Shown: positions 43,303 to 55,739 of the stretch, piece after piece | Position numbering within the stretch: position 1 is the first letter of the stretch | How the letters are laid out: every line of letters starts with the position of its first letter | Assembly (NCBI GenBank): GCA_958299035.1 | Contig: CATQJL010000223.1 | Span: 986,359 to 1,050,358, forward strand | DNA: 64,000 nucleotides | Source of the DNA: Cylicocyclus nassatus | Lineage: Eukaryota; Nematoda; Chromadorea; Rhabditida; Strongylidae | Direction: 5' to 3' | Notes under the pieces: generated by a model | What the model was told of the DNA's origin: nothing | What the model saw: only the letters and a program-made list of their open reading frames with translations | The model's database searches: none | Translations under genes and position numbers: made by a program

Positions 43303-43730
43303 GTATGTACGTATGTTCCAAATAGAAATTTTTATTTCTGAACCGATCCGGACCAAACTTGGCACACATACACTTCGGGGCCGGGCGGGTGTCATAGGCT
43401 ACTTTTCGTCATCGATCGCTATCGATTTTATCTATTTTTATCGTTTTTTTGCTGAGTTCACCTACGGAGCTGGGAGTTTGCACAGGGGGGTAATCGAGCA
43501 TGCTGACTACGAATACGGTATCAGTTTTTGGAATTATCCAATAGTTTTATCGATTTTTTTGTAAAGTTTGACATGCGGGGCTGGGAGTTTGCACAGGGGG
43601 GTAATCGAGCATGCTGATTACGAATACAATATTAGCTTTCAGAATTATCCACTACTTTTATCGATTTTTTAGTTTGAGCTACGGAGCTGGGAGTTAGCAC
43701 GGGGGGGGGGTAATCGAGCATGCTGATCAC

Positions 43731-44472
43731 TAAGGGCCGCATGCACGAACAGGTGAGCTGGGGAGGGGATCGCAGCTTCAGAAGAAAGCTTCATATTCTG
43801 AAGCTCCGAACTTCTGGATTTTACGCTGTCTACCTGTCCGTAAGTATTCCTACCACCCTTTACTATGAACATATTGAACAGGAGCAAGAAGCTGTACAAG
43901 CCGCTTTTTCCAGCTTTTTGTACGATCCCCTGGTGATCCCCGGGGGACGACCGGTTCTTCTTTAAAGTCATTTTTCTTCCTGCGAAGTTAACGAAAACCA
44001 TCCAAAGTTGCACTGAACATCTAATACAACCGTGTTAAGCATGTTGCTGATGAGAACAAATGAGTTTTTGAAAAGTCGAATTTTCCGGTAAACCTCAAAT
44101 TTCGTCCTGTGGATCATCGAAAATTTCATGACTTCAAAACATCATTGTTCTTACCAGAAATATGATTAGCACTGTTGGGTTAGATAAGCAGTACAACTTT
44201 GGAATGTTTTCATTACCTTTGAAGAAAGAAAAACGACTTTAAAGAAGTGGCGGTCGTTCCCCGGAGATCACTAGGGGATCGTACAAAAAGCTCTAAAAAT
44301 CCGCTTGTTCAGCTTCTCGCTCCTGTTCAGTATGTTCATAGTGAAGGATGGTAGGAATACTTACGGACAGGTAGACAGCGTGAAATCCAGAAGTTCGGAG
44401 CTTCAGGATATGAAGCTTTCTTTTAAGCTGCGATCCCCTCCCCAGCTCACCTGTTCGTGCATGCGGCCCTAA
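43731..44472. mobile_element. PIF/Harbinger-type foldback (736 bp)
   Basis: Element 43734-44469 with ends GGGCCGCATGCACGAACAGG, arms of about 250 bp, and TAA on both sides. The arms are about 90% complementary by eye. No transposase. Confidence 0.8.
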
Positions 44473-44589
44473 AACAGGGAATAATCAATTGGCATGTCGT
44501 GGGCACAGGGAAAGGTTGTGCAGAGTTAGGAATGAGAGCTTTATCATAGTGTTTTGACAGGGCCGGGCGGAGCCGGGTAAGCCAGCTAG

Positions 44590-45106
44590 TTCCTTCTAAT
44601 TTTCATGAACCTGAAGCTTCCAATTATATTTTTTCCAAGGTTTATATGAATAACATACATAGTCTATAGTTGCAATCCGAAAATCTTCTTTTGGCGGAGG
44701 GTGTGACAAAAATTTCCGATTAAAGCTGCATGCACTCCTAAATTTTCCTAGGATGCTTCCCAAAATTTCCGAGGGCCCATATCTCCGGAATTCCAGCAAG
44801 GGAGTGGCGACAGCCACGCTTCCGAAATTTTGTACAAGATAATCTGCATTTTAAGGAACTTCGAAAGTTATTCCAATCGCTCACAATCCAAACGAGTCAC
44901 TTGCACATTTTTATAGCTTGATAACTTTCAAAAATCGCGAGCCTCATTCTCGGGGAGGGGGCCCCCTTAATGCTTTCCTTTGGGTCCGTCATACTGCTGT
45001 TATTCAATGGAGAATGATTTCTGTTGCACTTTTTGCAAAGATATAATTCAAAAAGGTTTCTATGGATCTTAAGTTTGCTTCATATTTCTTGGGGCTTATA
45101 TACCTA
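44590..45106. other. No confident feature
   Basis: GAGTGGCGACAGCCACGC near 44802 and CTCGGGGAGGGGGCCCCC near 44960 resemble parts of the hAT MITE at 42999-43294, so this may be a diverged inverted relative; ends were not found. Confidence 0.3.
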
Positions 45107-45579
45107 CTAGCTGGCTTACCCGGCTCCGCCCGGCCCTGTCAAAACACTATGATAAAGCTCTCATCCGTATCCCAGTACAACCTTTCCCTGTGCCCACTTC
45201 TACACTTCATTTCCTGTTCCCTGTGTTGTATTCGTAATCAGCATGCTCGATTACCCCCCTGTGCCAACTCCCAGCCCCGTAGCTCGAACTTTGCAAATAA
45301 ATCGATGAAATCGATAAAAGTAATGGATAGTTCTAAAAACTAATATCGTATTCGTAATCAGCATGCTCGATTACACCCCTGTGCAAACTCCCAGCCCCGT
45401 AGGATATCGATCGATGACGAAAAGTACCCTATGACACCCGCCGGGGTCCGAAGTGTATGTGTGCCAAGTTTGGTCCGGATCGGTTCAGAAATGAAATTTT
45501 CTATTCGGAACATGCGTACAGACAGACAGACATACAGACAGACAGACATACAAACAGACATTCAGCTTTATATATAAGA
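45107..45579 (-). mobile_element. Helitron family H2, copy 3
   Basis: Minus-strand 5' TCTTATATATAAAGCTGAAT at 45579 and 3' CAGCTAG ending at 45107, with A and T flanks. Two internal GAGCATGCTGAT units. Confidence 0.8.
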
Positions 45580-46933
45580 TGACATGATTATATAGTAATT
45601 TGCTACATTTAATTACCTATGGAATTGTCACTATACTATCCCTCATATCTTGTCGTCCAGTAGGTCAAGCTATATTATCGGTTGATTTTGTTTTAATTTA
45701 TCTATTTTCGCTTTTATTTGTTACTTTTCTCATGAAGATTTCAGCTATTAGAAATGCATTGTTGCTTGGGAATTGATGAAATCGTTTCACAACTAGTCTG
45801 TGGCAGTCAAACTATCACACAATCAAATACTCACATGTCTAATTTCAGATGTTTTAGCAGAAAAACCCAACTTTTTCTGATTCATCATAAAATACCCCAG
45901 AATATGAAGAGGTAATATTCAGAGTTAACAGTACACCTTCGATTATGGCATAACACTCGTTGATTTCAGGCCTTCCAGCTATATTGTAAAGGATATCCAA
46001 GTATTTAAAAAAATGAGCTGCTGAAATGATTGGAGAAACGATCCAGGCGGGGTTCTTCAGTGTCGACATCTGCCGAAGTGTTCGCGTTTTCTCTTCATAT
46101 CTATGCAAAGCTTCTGCCACTCAATTTCTTCCCTAATCTTCTACTTTCATGATTTCCTCACTGAATTACCAATGTCCTACTTGCCCATTCTCCCTTCCGA
46201 TCGGTAGACTCAGAAAAAAATTATTATTAAGAAATTGTTTTTCTTGGGATTGACAGTAACTCATATATCTCATCTATTCTCTTCCCATAGTTGTTTGCCC
46301 TAATATCAGTCATATCACAAGCATTATTGCCACGAAATCCTGGCCATTTTCTTGTTCCAGGCGACAAGCCCCGAAAATTCCGTGCCTTTTGCCTCCACTA
46401 ACGATTGTGATTATTTTACACTCTAACTCTGGAAAATTATACTCACCCAATCGTGATTGTTACGCCATTACAGCAAGATTTGCCCTTTGTTATTAAGCTA
46501 TTAAAATTGTGCCAATAATAAACAGTCTTATGTTTGTCTCACCTACAAAGATCATTTCTTCAGTAATCGGAATACAGAGTAACCCACAAACGTTCGTGGA
46601 CAAGCTCAACCCAGTGGCCGTATCCATCAATGAACCTAGGGTAAAATGTATCTGGAGGTAAATTATATCTCATGGTACAATCAGCTCTGAGGCTATTTAA
46701 TATACATCAACGTACCTCAAGATTAATTTTACCTCTGCCAGCATGGTACACAGCGACCTTTATTTGGAGGATGCTATGACTAGCGGGAAGCTACGATAAT
46801 GAGTCATGAATCATGTTCAGAATCATGTTTTCTGTATATCCACAACATTAAGCTTGACAGGAATTAGTCTGAAGGCATGAGTTCCTGTGGCTAGTACAGT
46901 CCAATTCAAATACATATGTTATAAAAAATAAGA
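45580..46933. other. Single-copy-looking DNA around the coding-like exon
   Basis: Apart from 45854-46120 minus, nothing recognisable; no repeat shared with the rest of the window was noticed, which makes it one of the less TE-rich stretches. Confidence 0.3.
45854..46120 (-). CDS. Coding-like exon, unrecognised (weak PEX11-like layout)
   Basis: Open for 88 codons with no low complexity and natural codon use: VAEALHRYEEKTRTLRQMS, then AWIVSPIISAAHFFKYLDIL and FYDESEKVGFFC. The spacing of ALxxY...TLRQ, a central helix and a FYDxxEKVGFF end recalls the N-terminal half of peroxisomal PEX11-like membrane proteins, but that is by eye and may be chance. No ATG start and no clear splice sites were found, and neighbouring exons were not located. 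It could be a relic. Confidence 0.25.
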   Translation of the reverse strand: MAEALHRYEEKTRTLRQMSTLKNPAWIVSPIISAAHFFKYLDILYNIAGRPEINECYAIIEGVLLTLNITSSYSGVFYDESEKVGFFC

Positions 46934-47545
46934 GTGAGGCCCTATGGCCATCTTCTCAGTGTGTGTATGATTGAAAAGGGAGTATACTACGATGTACAGA
47001 CGAGCAGATTTTTGAGTAAGCGTAGTGAGCCTGCAGAAGCGGCGGCACTTGCGCGTAAACAATTGCTGCAGCTCAAAAAAAATTGCGAGCACCTGCGGCC
47101 CCTAACGTCATTTTTTTGCGGCTCTAGATTCATCTGGCTGGCCATCCGCCAACCAATGTTTCCGCTAGCGAATGGCCGCGGACTATAACTGTTTTATCGG
47201 AACACCCGCGACCCAGCAAAAAAACTTTCGAGCAAGCGCCGGGTCTTACTGGAAGCACTACATATGATTTCGGGCGATCCCCACATCTTAACAGTCTCCG
47301 CGTCGGGCAAAATTCAGCCCTTATCGAACACCTCCCGCTTCTATCTACGTAAAGCGGCCTTAATGGGCGTAGTGCACATCATTTTTGGGCAGGCCACTGC
47401 CTTCCTAGGCAAGGACCTAACAGAATCATTCTGGCGAGCCGCGGGCCTTGCTGAACATCACAATTCTTACAAGCTGGAGGCAGAAATTGCTCGCGTGAGG
47501 TACGTCGCGGCGGTTGTGTATCCTAAACGCCTTGGTCTTTGCTAG
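46934..47545 (+). pseudogene. GC-richer coding-like frame with one stop, unrecognised
   Basis: One frame is open 46934-47188 and, after a TAA at 47186-47188, again to 47545 (about 200 codons in all). Sample segments: EPAEAAALARKQLLQLKKN, SGKIQPLSNTSRFYLRKAAL, VVHIIFGQATAFLGKDLTES. Composition is more GC-rich than the surroundings and not repetitive. It may be a decayed gene or an unrecognised element ORF; I cannot name it. Confidence 0.3.
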
Positions 47546-48739
47546 TCTCGTATCAGCCTATGACTAGCAGTGGGTTGACAATTGAAAACACGAGTTTGAA
47601 CTTTGCAAAAATATTTTCGCGTTCAGCTGGTGCGTACGGTGCCACCCGCTGACGCATATCGCGCATTTATTGGGTAATTGCCGGGACATTTGCGGGTGTC
47701 GTTCGGGCACTTACCGGCGCAACCGCGGGGTAAAGTTCGGAAGCTTGACGTGCGTTTATTCTACGACCCACGGCATGGGTGGAACATCCGCCGGCGCCCT
47801 TCCGCGGGTGGTCGCAATAATTATGTGTGAGTAAGCGAGAAATTCCAGGTATGTTTCCTTTGCTTATTCTTAATTTTCAGGTAAGCCTCAATCGACTAGG
47901 AGTAGAAAATAAGTTAGAAGCAGTTTTTGCTGTTTTGACCAGTGATATTGTCGCTTGAGTTTGGATGTAAAGGCCATTTATAAAGTCGTGACGACGGATC
48001 GGAGGTCTTTGCGCCCATGAGAGCATAAGGCACTCATACAAAACACCTCAATGCTAAACTCAGTCATTCCAGTGTTTGTATAGTATCATAGGTAAGCGTA
48101 AAAACCACTCGAGTAGGGATGAAAACGACAAAGTGCGGTTGCTGAAACTGTGTGCATGTTGCGCGCGGTCGCGCCATCTTCATAATTTTTCGAATGCTCT
48201 AGGCCATAGATGCGATAGGTGGAGGAATTTCTCTGACCCCCTTCACTTTAGTGCCGGCATCTGGCTGACCCCTTTCACCTGAGGTTGAGACTAGAATCAA
48301 GGCATAACGGCAGAATCGAACAGCTGTCACAATGGCACTTTTTGTTCAGAAAAGGAACGCCAGTCGCTCTTTTTCTCAGACATTAAGACTGAAAGAGATT
48401 ATCGAATCAACAGCGATTTGTTGAAAAAAAAAACGCATGCTCGAGACCTTCTGCGCACTCAAAGTGGCGTTGCTAATGAAACATAGTCAAAAATTAGAAG
48501 GATGTCTGATTCTTTGAAAAATTAACATTGTACGAATGAATACACATTGTCTCGAGAAAGAGTTAAGCAAGAGTAGAAAATTTGGACTAGTTAGTGATGG
48601 ATGCATGCTTGCTGACAATAATCGTACCATATCTTCTTTCACTAGAGAGCATAATAACAAATAAAAAAGCAGTTAGATTACTCGTTTCTCAAGCTTTCGA
48701 ATCATATATAAACTTCGAAAAAAAACCCTTTTTGCTGTG
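47546..48739. other. No recognisable feature
   Basis: Includes a GC-rich continuation to about 47820. No motif found. Confidence 0.3.
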
Positions 48740-50870
48740 AAAAAATAATTACCCAGAATTGGCTGATATTGTAGCTAAATAAAATTGTTCGTATCTCCCT
48801 TCACAGAAAAGCTAGGAAAAAGCAGACGGTCTACGTCGATTTCTCGTGTTTTTAACTATCGAATGATCTATGAAGTGTTGGTTCAGAAAGCTTTCCTAGT
48901 CCAAAAAAGTCTTGCTCCGGCGACCCATAGAACGCCGGAGCGGGGTGGAGCAAGTTAGTATTGAATATCTCCACCTCATTTTTGAAAAGCCACAAGTTTT
49001 TTCACCCAACAACCCATATACCATTAGGAAGCCCATGAAAAAGGGATTCGACCTAGACCTTTTCTTTTTCTCTAGCTCCCCTCTACCTAGACATACATGG
49101 CATTTTAGCTAAAAACATGTGTTTTTGTCAAGAAATTCCTGCGTGATGAATCAATGAAGGTGCCTGATTGTCTAACAGTATCACAGAGCAAGACCTTGCC
49201 AGTAAACGTAGACCGTCTCTTTTTTTCTATCTTTGTCCTTTCTTTCAAAAATCAAGCACAAAATAATTACACAAAATTAGCTGGTGAGTAGGCGTATAAA
49301 ATTGTTCATATCTGGCTTCACATGAAGAAAGAGACGGTCTATATCGATTCTCCATGATCTCAGCTTTCGAAAGGTATAAAGCATATTAGGGCTTTTTTGC
49401 TTCCCGGCTCTAAAAAGCACTTGCTCCGGTGACCGATAAAAGTCAATACATTAGGGGAGCTGGGTGGAGCAAGCTATTAGGTTGGCTCGAAAGTTCTGGG
49501 ACATTTTCGAACTAGATCTGCTATTTCTTGAAACCCAACGCATATACATCAGATTGAGGTACCATTCGATAGAGCAAAGCAATCTCTACAAAATGGTATG
49601 CGAAAGTTCGCACCAGCTTCAATACACCATAAGTTTGCACCCAAAATCTGAGTCGTACTAAAGTTTAAAAAATCACGAAAAATTTATATCTTTGTTCAAA
49701 CAAATCCTACGGATCTCCAACTTGCTCACAAGTATTGCACACCACATAGGACACTCATATGCACCGTTCCTGTATTTGTTCCTCATCTAGGAATCGAGAA
49801 AACGAAAATTATTGTATTTATGTAAAAACGAAGCTGTGCTGTTTCCATTCATGTAATTGAATGATACAAGCCCTTAGAAGTATAACCGTAAATTTTCAGC
49901 TTTCTGCAGGCCGTAGTTCCCGAAAATAACCGAATTGAACTCTCCTCACTCGGGCGTTCCATGCTAAAATCAATTTTTTTTTGACAACTAGGGCTTACGG
50001 AAAGCTGAAAATTTACGGTTATACTTCTAAGGGCTTGTATCATTCAATTACAAAAATGGAAACAGCACAGCTTCGTTTTTACTTAAGTACGAAAATTTTC
50101 GTTTTCTCAATTTCCAGATGAGGAACAAATACAGGAACGGTGCGTATGAGTGTCCGATGTGGTGTGCAAAATTTGTGAGCAAGTTGGAGATCCGTAGGAT
50201 TTGTTTGAACAAAGATATAAATTTTTCGTGATTTTTTGAACTTCGGTACGACTCAGATTTTGGGTGCAAACTTATGGTGGATTGAAGCTGGTGCGAACTT
50301 TCGCATACCATTTTGTAGAGATTGCTTTGCTCTATCGAATGGTACCTCAATCTGATGTATATGCCTTAGGTTTCAAGAAATAGCAGATCTAGTTCAAGAA
50401 TGTCTCAGAACTTTCGAGCCAACCTAATAATAGTAGATATCTCCACCCCATTTTTGAAAACTGGCAAGTTTTTTCGCCCAGCAGTTTATACACCATTCGA
50501 AAGCTCAGGAAAAGGGGATTCGACGTAGACCATTTCTAGCCTCCTCTACCGAGAGATACACTGCATTTTATCTGAAATTATGTCCAATTTCAACAACAGA
50601 TTTTTGCCAAACAAAGACCTAATTATTGCTGGTTATCTATCTATGTTACAGAGCGAGTCTTCATTAACACTTAGACCGTCGACTTTCTCGTAGCATTTAT
50701 TTGAAGAAAAAGTGAGGACACAAAATCAGTTGATATATGAAGTACATAAAATGCCTCATATCTCGCGGCACAGAAGATCTAAAAAAAATCGATTGTCTTA
50801 TCGATTCTACATGACCTCAGTTCGAATGGTATGTAACTTGTTGGGGAATTTTGCTTTCACGGCTCACTTA
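48740..50870 (+). repeat. Three diverged tandem units of about 500 bp, one split by a MITE
   Basis: Shared blocks: ACAAAATTAGCTG / AATCAGTTGAT, GACGGTCTAC.TCGATTCT, TTGCTCCGGCGACC, GGGTGGAGCAAG, ATATCTCCACC, TTTTGAAAA and GGGATTCGAC.TAGACC. Unit 1 about 48740-49255; unit 2 about 49255-49476 plus 50430-50705; unit 3 about 50705-50870 (partial). No coding frame. Confidence 0.6.
49475..50429. mobile_element. mariner-type foldback MITE, family M2 (951 bp)
   Basis: Element 49477-50427, nearly perfect arms of about 450 bp beginning TTAGGTTGGCTCGAAAGTTC, TA on both sides. The TTAGGTTG start is typical of mariner ends. It interrupts tandem unit 2 described at 48740-50870. Confidence 0.85.
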
Positions 50871-51049
50871 CCCCCTTCACCTTACAAGGATGAGAGTAGC
50901 AGAGACACCCTTCACCCAGAGAGGGCCCGGCCCCCCCCCCTATCGCACCTAAGCTCTAGACCTTATGGTAGAGAGCTGCATCGCATTCTGTGTTTGTGAT
51001 TTAACCCTTTCTTTTATCTCTTTACAACGCTAGTAGGTTATTCATTGTA
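50871..51049. other. Short spacer
   Basis: Contains a C-run near 50931-50940. No feature recognised. Confidence 0.3.
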
Positions 51050-51742
51050 CCAGTGCGTCACCTCCGCTCCGCGGAGGTTCGCATTAGCACTCCTCTCCGA
51101 TGCCTTTCTCATGTTCGCATAATGATGACTTTGAAACTTACCCGCGATGCTAAACATCACAAATGAATTGTAAACAACTGCTCATTCTTGAAGCATTTCC
51201 ACGTAAGATCAATAATTTTGAGAGAGAAATTTTTTTCGCAAAGTAACACCTGCGAATTAGAATGGATTACGGAATTTGTTTTGGCTTGGTAGTCGTCATA
51301 AGGGCAATAGTCACTTTAGGCTACATTTCCGTGCAAAAATCTTTTCAAATTAAGTTATAATCTTGCCAAATCGACTATCTACGCGATCACCACTTTTTAG
51401 CGCTGTTCTTGCAGAAAAGCAAAGTTTTTGAGCTTTTGAGCTAGAACTCATGAGGCGCAGATTTACTTGTTAGGCGGATCATGGCTTTGCAAAAAATCCA
51501 AATCTAGACTCACTTTTGCCGGCTTAGAGCCGCGTGGATCCGTTTGACGCACAATTTTTGTAACATCAACGCAACGGATCCGTACGAAATTTTGCATGAT
51601 GGGCCTAGATGCTGGCAAGGTGCTATGACCAAAATTTCAGCTCAAAACATTTGCTGGAACTCGCTCTATGAATTTCGTGACAGACAGACACACAGACAAG
51701 CAGACGTAACCAATCCTTAGCCCGCTATTGTTAGGTCATAGA
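51050..51742 (-). mobile_element. Helitron family H1, copy C (693 bp, uninterrupted)
   Basis: Minus-strand start TCTATGACCTAACAATAGCG at 51742 after A. End hairpin CCTCCGCggaGCGGAGG, then TGACGCACTGG at 51050 before T. This is the best-preserved copy and defines the family. Confidence 0.75.
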
Positions 51743-53090
51743 TTCTGCGTTCCCTCATCACACGAAGTACTGATATGAGACAATGTTACTTTCATGTAAG
51801 CAAAGATCGGCTGTTGGTGAGCATTATTTCGGGAACCCTACTAGCATGGTAAAAAAACTTCCAAAAGAAAAGGGATGGAAGAAAGGGCTACGTTACAAAC
51901 ACTTTATGCCATACAACTTCTAGGAGGTACACCTGAAACGACGACGTGACTGGTAACACAACAAGCTGCTTTTTGACTTACCTCTACTTTTAGTCGATTG
52001 AGGCATACCTGAAAGAGGAGTGAAACACTGAAATTACGCAAACTTACTGGCTCTGCGGCAACTGTTGACCCGCAAGTGCTGCTGTTTTTGCAGGAGCACT
52101 ATATTCAACACCTTTCAGACCGGTGCTGCGCATGGTGCAGCACCCTGCTCTGAATGTTTTTTCCGACGTTTACAGGAGGTTTTCTTTTAGTCAAGGTTAT
52201 CAAGTCAAAGGCCTAAGTCCCTACTTTTCAAATGACTCCGTAGAGTTGTGACGCCGATACTTGTTTAGGAGATATGAGGACAAATCGAACAACAGTTGCA
52301 ACGGAGTGCGGCAACGCGAACGACGCGTGCGACGTCGCAACTTTTCTTTGCTTCGATATAAAGAGAAAAACCGTAGTTTCAACCTGATGAGCGTGTACAA
52401 CATAGATACTGTTGGGTACTATTAGAAACTGAATTCTTGTTGCTATCTTTCAAGAAAGCTGAACACAGTGCTGCTTCCGAATTCAGAATATATCCATTCC
52501 GAAAGAAGTTATGGCGCTGCATAGTGTGCGTGATTCCCGTGATTTTGCGGATCCTGGAATGTCGCGAAATTCTCGGGATATCGCGGAGTTTCGCGGATTT
52601 CCGAGGATACCGCGACGTTCACGGAAATTTTGCACAATCTGTTAGCGGTATTGTACTTTGAGAGCTGAATTTAGAACAAATTCGATCAGAGTGACTCTCT
52701 ACCATACTTTTACAGTATACCTACTATGTGTCACCAGCAAATCAATGGCAATATTGTTATCAGCACACTGAACAATCCAATCAAACAAAAATTTGCAAAA
52801 TTGAGCGAAAACTTACTGTCTACCGTATACCCATCTCCGATACATTGTGGCACTTCTATATACTAGATGATGCGTCTCGCCGAGCTGAATAGAATGGTGT
52901 CTTCGGATTCAGAATTCGTCCATTTCGAAGGGAGATATGGCGATGCGATGCGGATTCCGACGTACTCTAGTGATGTGCAGCGCACTCCGGCCACTTTTTT
53001 GGCGAATCACGAGTGGTATCTAGGTTTTGATCAGCTTGTGAAAAGAGTAATGGGGTCCGAACGGAATGCACAAAGTGCAAATATTATATA
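51743..53090. other. No confident gene; a diverged direct repeat
   Basis: 52450-52520 and 52875-52945 share AGCTGAA, TTC.GATTCAGAATTCGTCCATTTCGAA-like blocks and TATGGCG. 52540-52625 is a CGCGGAATTTCGCGG-type run. Unknown element. Confidence 0.35.
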
Positions 53091-53933
53091 CTAGCTACCC
53101 GGCTCCGCCCGGTCCTGTCAAAACACTATGATAAAGCTCTCATCCCTATTCCTGTACAACCTTTCCTTGTGCCTACGTCTACATGCCAATTCACTATTTC
53201 CACTGTTTTAGTAATCAGCATGCTCGATTACCCCCTGTGCCATCTCCCAGCCCCGCGCTCGAACTTTGCAAAAAATCGATAAAATCGATAAAAGTGATGG
53301 ATAATTCCAGAAACTAATATTGTATTCGGTATCAGCATGCTCACATACCCCTCTATGCCAACTCCCAGCCCCGTAGTTCAATTTTCCAAAAAAATCAATA
53401 AAATCGATAGAAGTAGTAGATGATTCAAAAACTAATATTGTATTCGTTATCAGCATGCTCGATTATCCCCCTGTGCCAACTCCCAGCCCTGTAGCTCAAA
53501 CTTTGCAAGAAAATCGATAAAATCGATGAAAATGATGAATAATTCAGAAACTAAGTTATCAGCATGCTCGATTACCCCTCTGTGCCAACTTCCAGTCCCG
53601 TAGCTCAAACTTTGCAAAAAATCGATAAAATCGATAAAAGTAATGGACGATTTTGAAAACTAGTATTGTATTCGGAATCCCCATGCTCACTTACCCCCCT
53701 GTGCCAACTTCCAGCCCCGTAGGTGAACTCTGCAAAAATCGATAAAAATCCATAAAATCGATATCGATCGATGAAGAAAAGTAGCCTACGACACCCGCCC
53801 GGCCCCGAAGTGTATGTGTGCCAAGTTTGGTCCGGATCGGTTCAGAAATGGAATTTATTCGGAACATACGTACAGACAAACATACAGACATACAGACAGA
53901 CATACAAACAGACATTCAGCTTTATATATAAGA
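53091..53933 (-). mobile_element. Helitron family H2, copy 4 (five internal units)
   Basis: Minus-strand 5' TCTTATATATAAAGCTGAAT at 53933, 3' GCTAG at 53091 between A and T. Five tandem units of 108-120 bp, each with CAGCATGCTC and an ATCGATAAAATCGATAAAA block. Confidence 0.8.
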
Positions 53934-55739
53934 TTTGGAAATTACAGCACACGAATGGTTGGGAAACTGGCCATATCATTCCTGTGACTCGTGGTTTTCC
54001 CAAGATTCGTACAATTCTTGCGTTCCTGCGGTTTTAATTATACCTGGGGCGCGGAGAGTTCTGCCTGTACATGCAGGCCCAGTAATATGGGTACTCTCCA
54101 CTGCTCCCTCATTCTGTTCTGTTAAACATAATCAGTGAATCACACTTTGCATAATACAAAATTAGCGCAGCGCTGCAAAAACTCATACCTCACAGTGTAA
54201 TCTGAAGTTCTCAAAAACTGCAATTTCCTCTTTTCTTGTCAATACTTCAAAACTCAACATACTATTTTCGCAAAATCAACAGCTAACGTTTTCATTACAA
54301 ACTCATCCACACTCTTTGAACACTTCTGCAACATCTCCACGTATCGCTTGTCGATCAAGCACACAGCTGTTTTTTTGGCATTTAACTCAAAACGAGGTCA
54401 AAACAGTGTAAAAAACAGGGAGGCTTACGCTTTCCGTTTTGAAAAGGACAAACTTTCAAATGGACTTATTTTGAAAATGATCGCTCAGCGTCAATGTGAG
54501 AGTAAAAGGCAATATCCTAACGTGACTTTCTGACAGTTTTCCATGGATTACGTTTCATGCGAAATTTCCTCGTTATGTTTCCTTTTCTGTTTCACTTTTC
54601 CACGCGGCATTTCAGCTGCCTTCTGGGATGTTGTTTCGTTTTTTTGTTGACTAATCCCTCATACATATAAATATAATCAATATTCTAATATGTGAATTCA
54701 CATTTATTGCCGACCGTTAATCAGTGCTGATATCATCGTTTTCAATATGCACCTTCAAAACCGGTTTCGATGATAGAACGGGAGAAATTCCTGCGAAAAC
54801 ATCAAAAAACGATCATTTGTTCTCGACGTGCAAGCGATAGAAGTTCAGCATTGAAACGAGCTAAGATGATTCCAATTTGTCTGTGATTGCGTCCTATTTG
54901 GGTCCGATGCGTGCGTAAACTGACCGGTCCATGTGTATTCACACATAGAAAAGTTAAAGTCTTTTCGTAAAGAAGTTTGGTTGCGTACCCTCCTTCCTCC
55001 CCCCCCCCCCTCCCCCTCCCCAAAGAAAAGGCTGCATACAGAGTTTTATTCAAGCAAGAGATTGACCCTTCCCGTAAAAGTTTGATTTATTCTCAAAATT
55101 GGGAGGATGCTCAAGTCTCTTTTATAATTACAGGTTATCCTCATTTGTACCTTAACCCCTGTGTTTGCACACTATACGCGGCAACCGACAACATCTTTAC
55201 TAATCACTCTAACTGTAGAACTGTGTACTACCAAAGGATCATATCCAATCGCATCAAAAGATACAAGGAAGGAGACATTAAAATGAGCAGGTTCCAATCT
55301 TACAAGTCGTGAAGTAACGTGCAGGGTGTGCAATACACATATACAATTACAAATAGATCGTATACTTGACATCCTATCCATAGGTATCCTCCTATGCGTA
55401 GGTTGCAAAAAAATTCGTGAACAAAATTATTAGAACGACTTGCTGCTATAATCTATATTATTTCTACCTTAGATTCGCAGAGGTGCAATTTGCTATGATA
55501 TTGATCACAAAATCCTCAGCAATCCTGCAGAACCATATTTTGTTTGAGCGCTGCGTTTTGCTTCGAAAGATCATTTTCTATTTTGATTGTTAACTGATAC
55601 GCGATTGTGCACATATGCAATGTGGCGGGCATACGGTAATTTGGGGCGAAGAATTAAAACAATGCGAGCGTGTTTGCGCGTGGAAGTGGAACGTCATGGG
55701 AAAAATTGAAATGCGCTACAAGTAGTAGAAGGCGGTTTC
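53934..55739. other. No confident gene
   Basis: 54977-55312 is open for 111 codons and has an acceptor-like TATAATTACAG inside, but no recognised motif. A C-run with CCCTCCCC lies at 55000-55020. Confidence 0.25.

Larger units (their letters stand above)
42943..44589 (+). mobile_element. Helitron family H2, copy 2, with two nested insertions
   Basis: Starts TCTTATATATAAAGCTGAAT after A and ends GCCGGGTAAGCCAGCTAG before T. Three copies of the GAGCATGCTGAT internal unit. A hAT MITE (42999-43294) and a PIF-type MITE (43734-44469) are inserted; without them it is about 600 bp. Confidence 0.8.
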
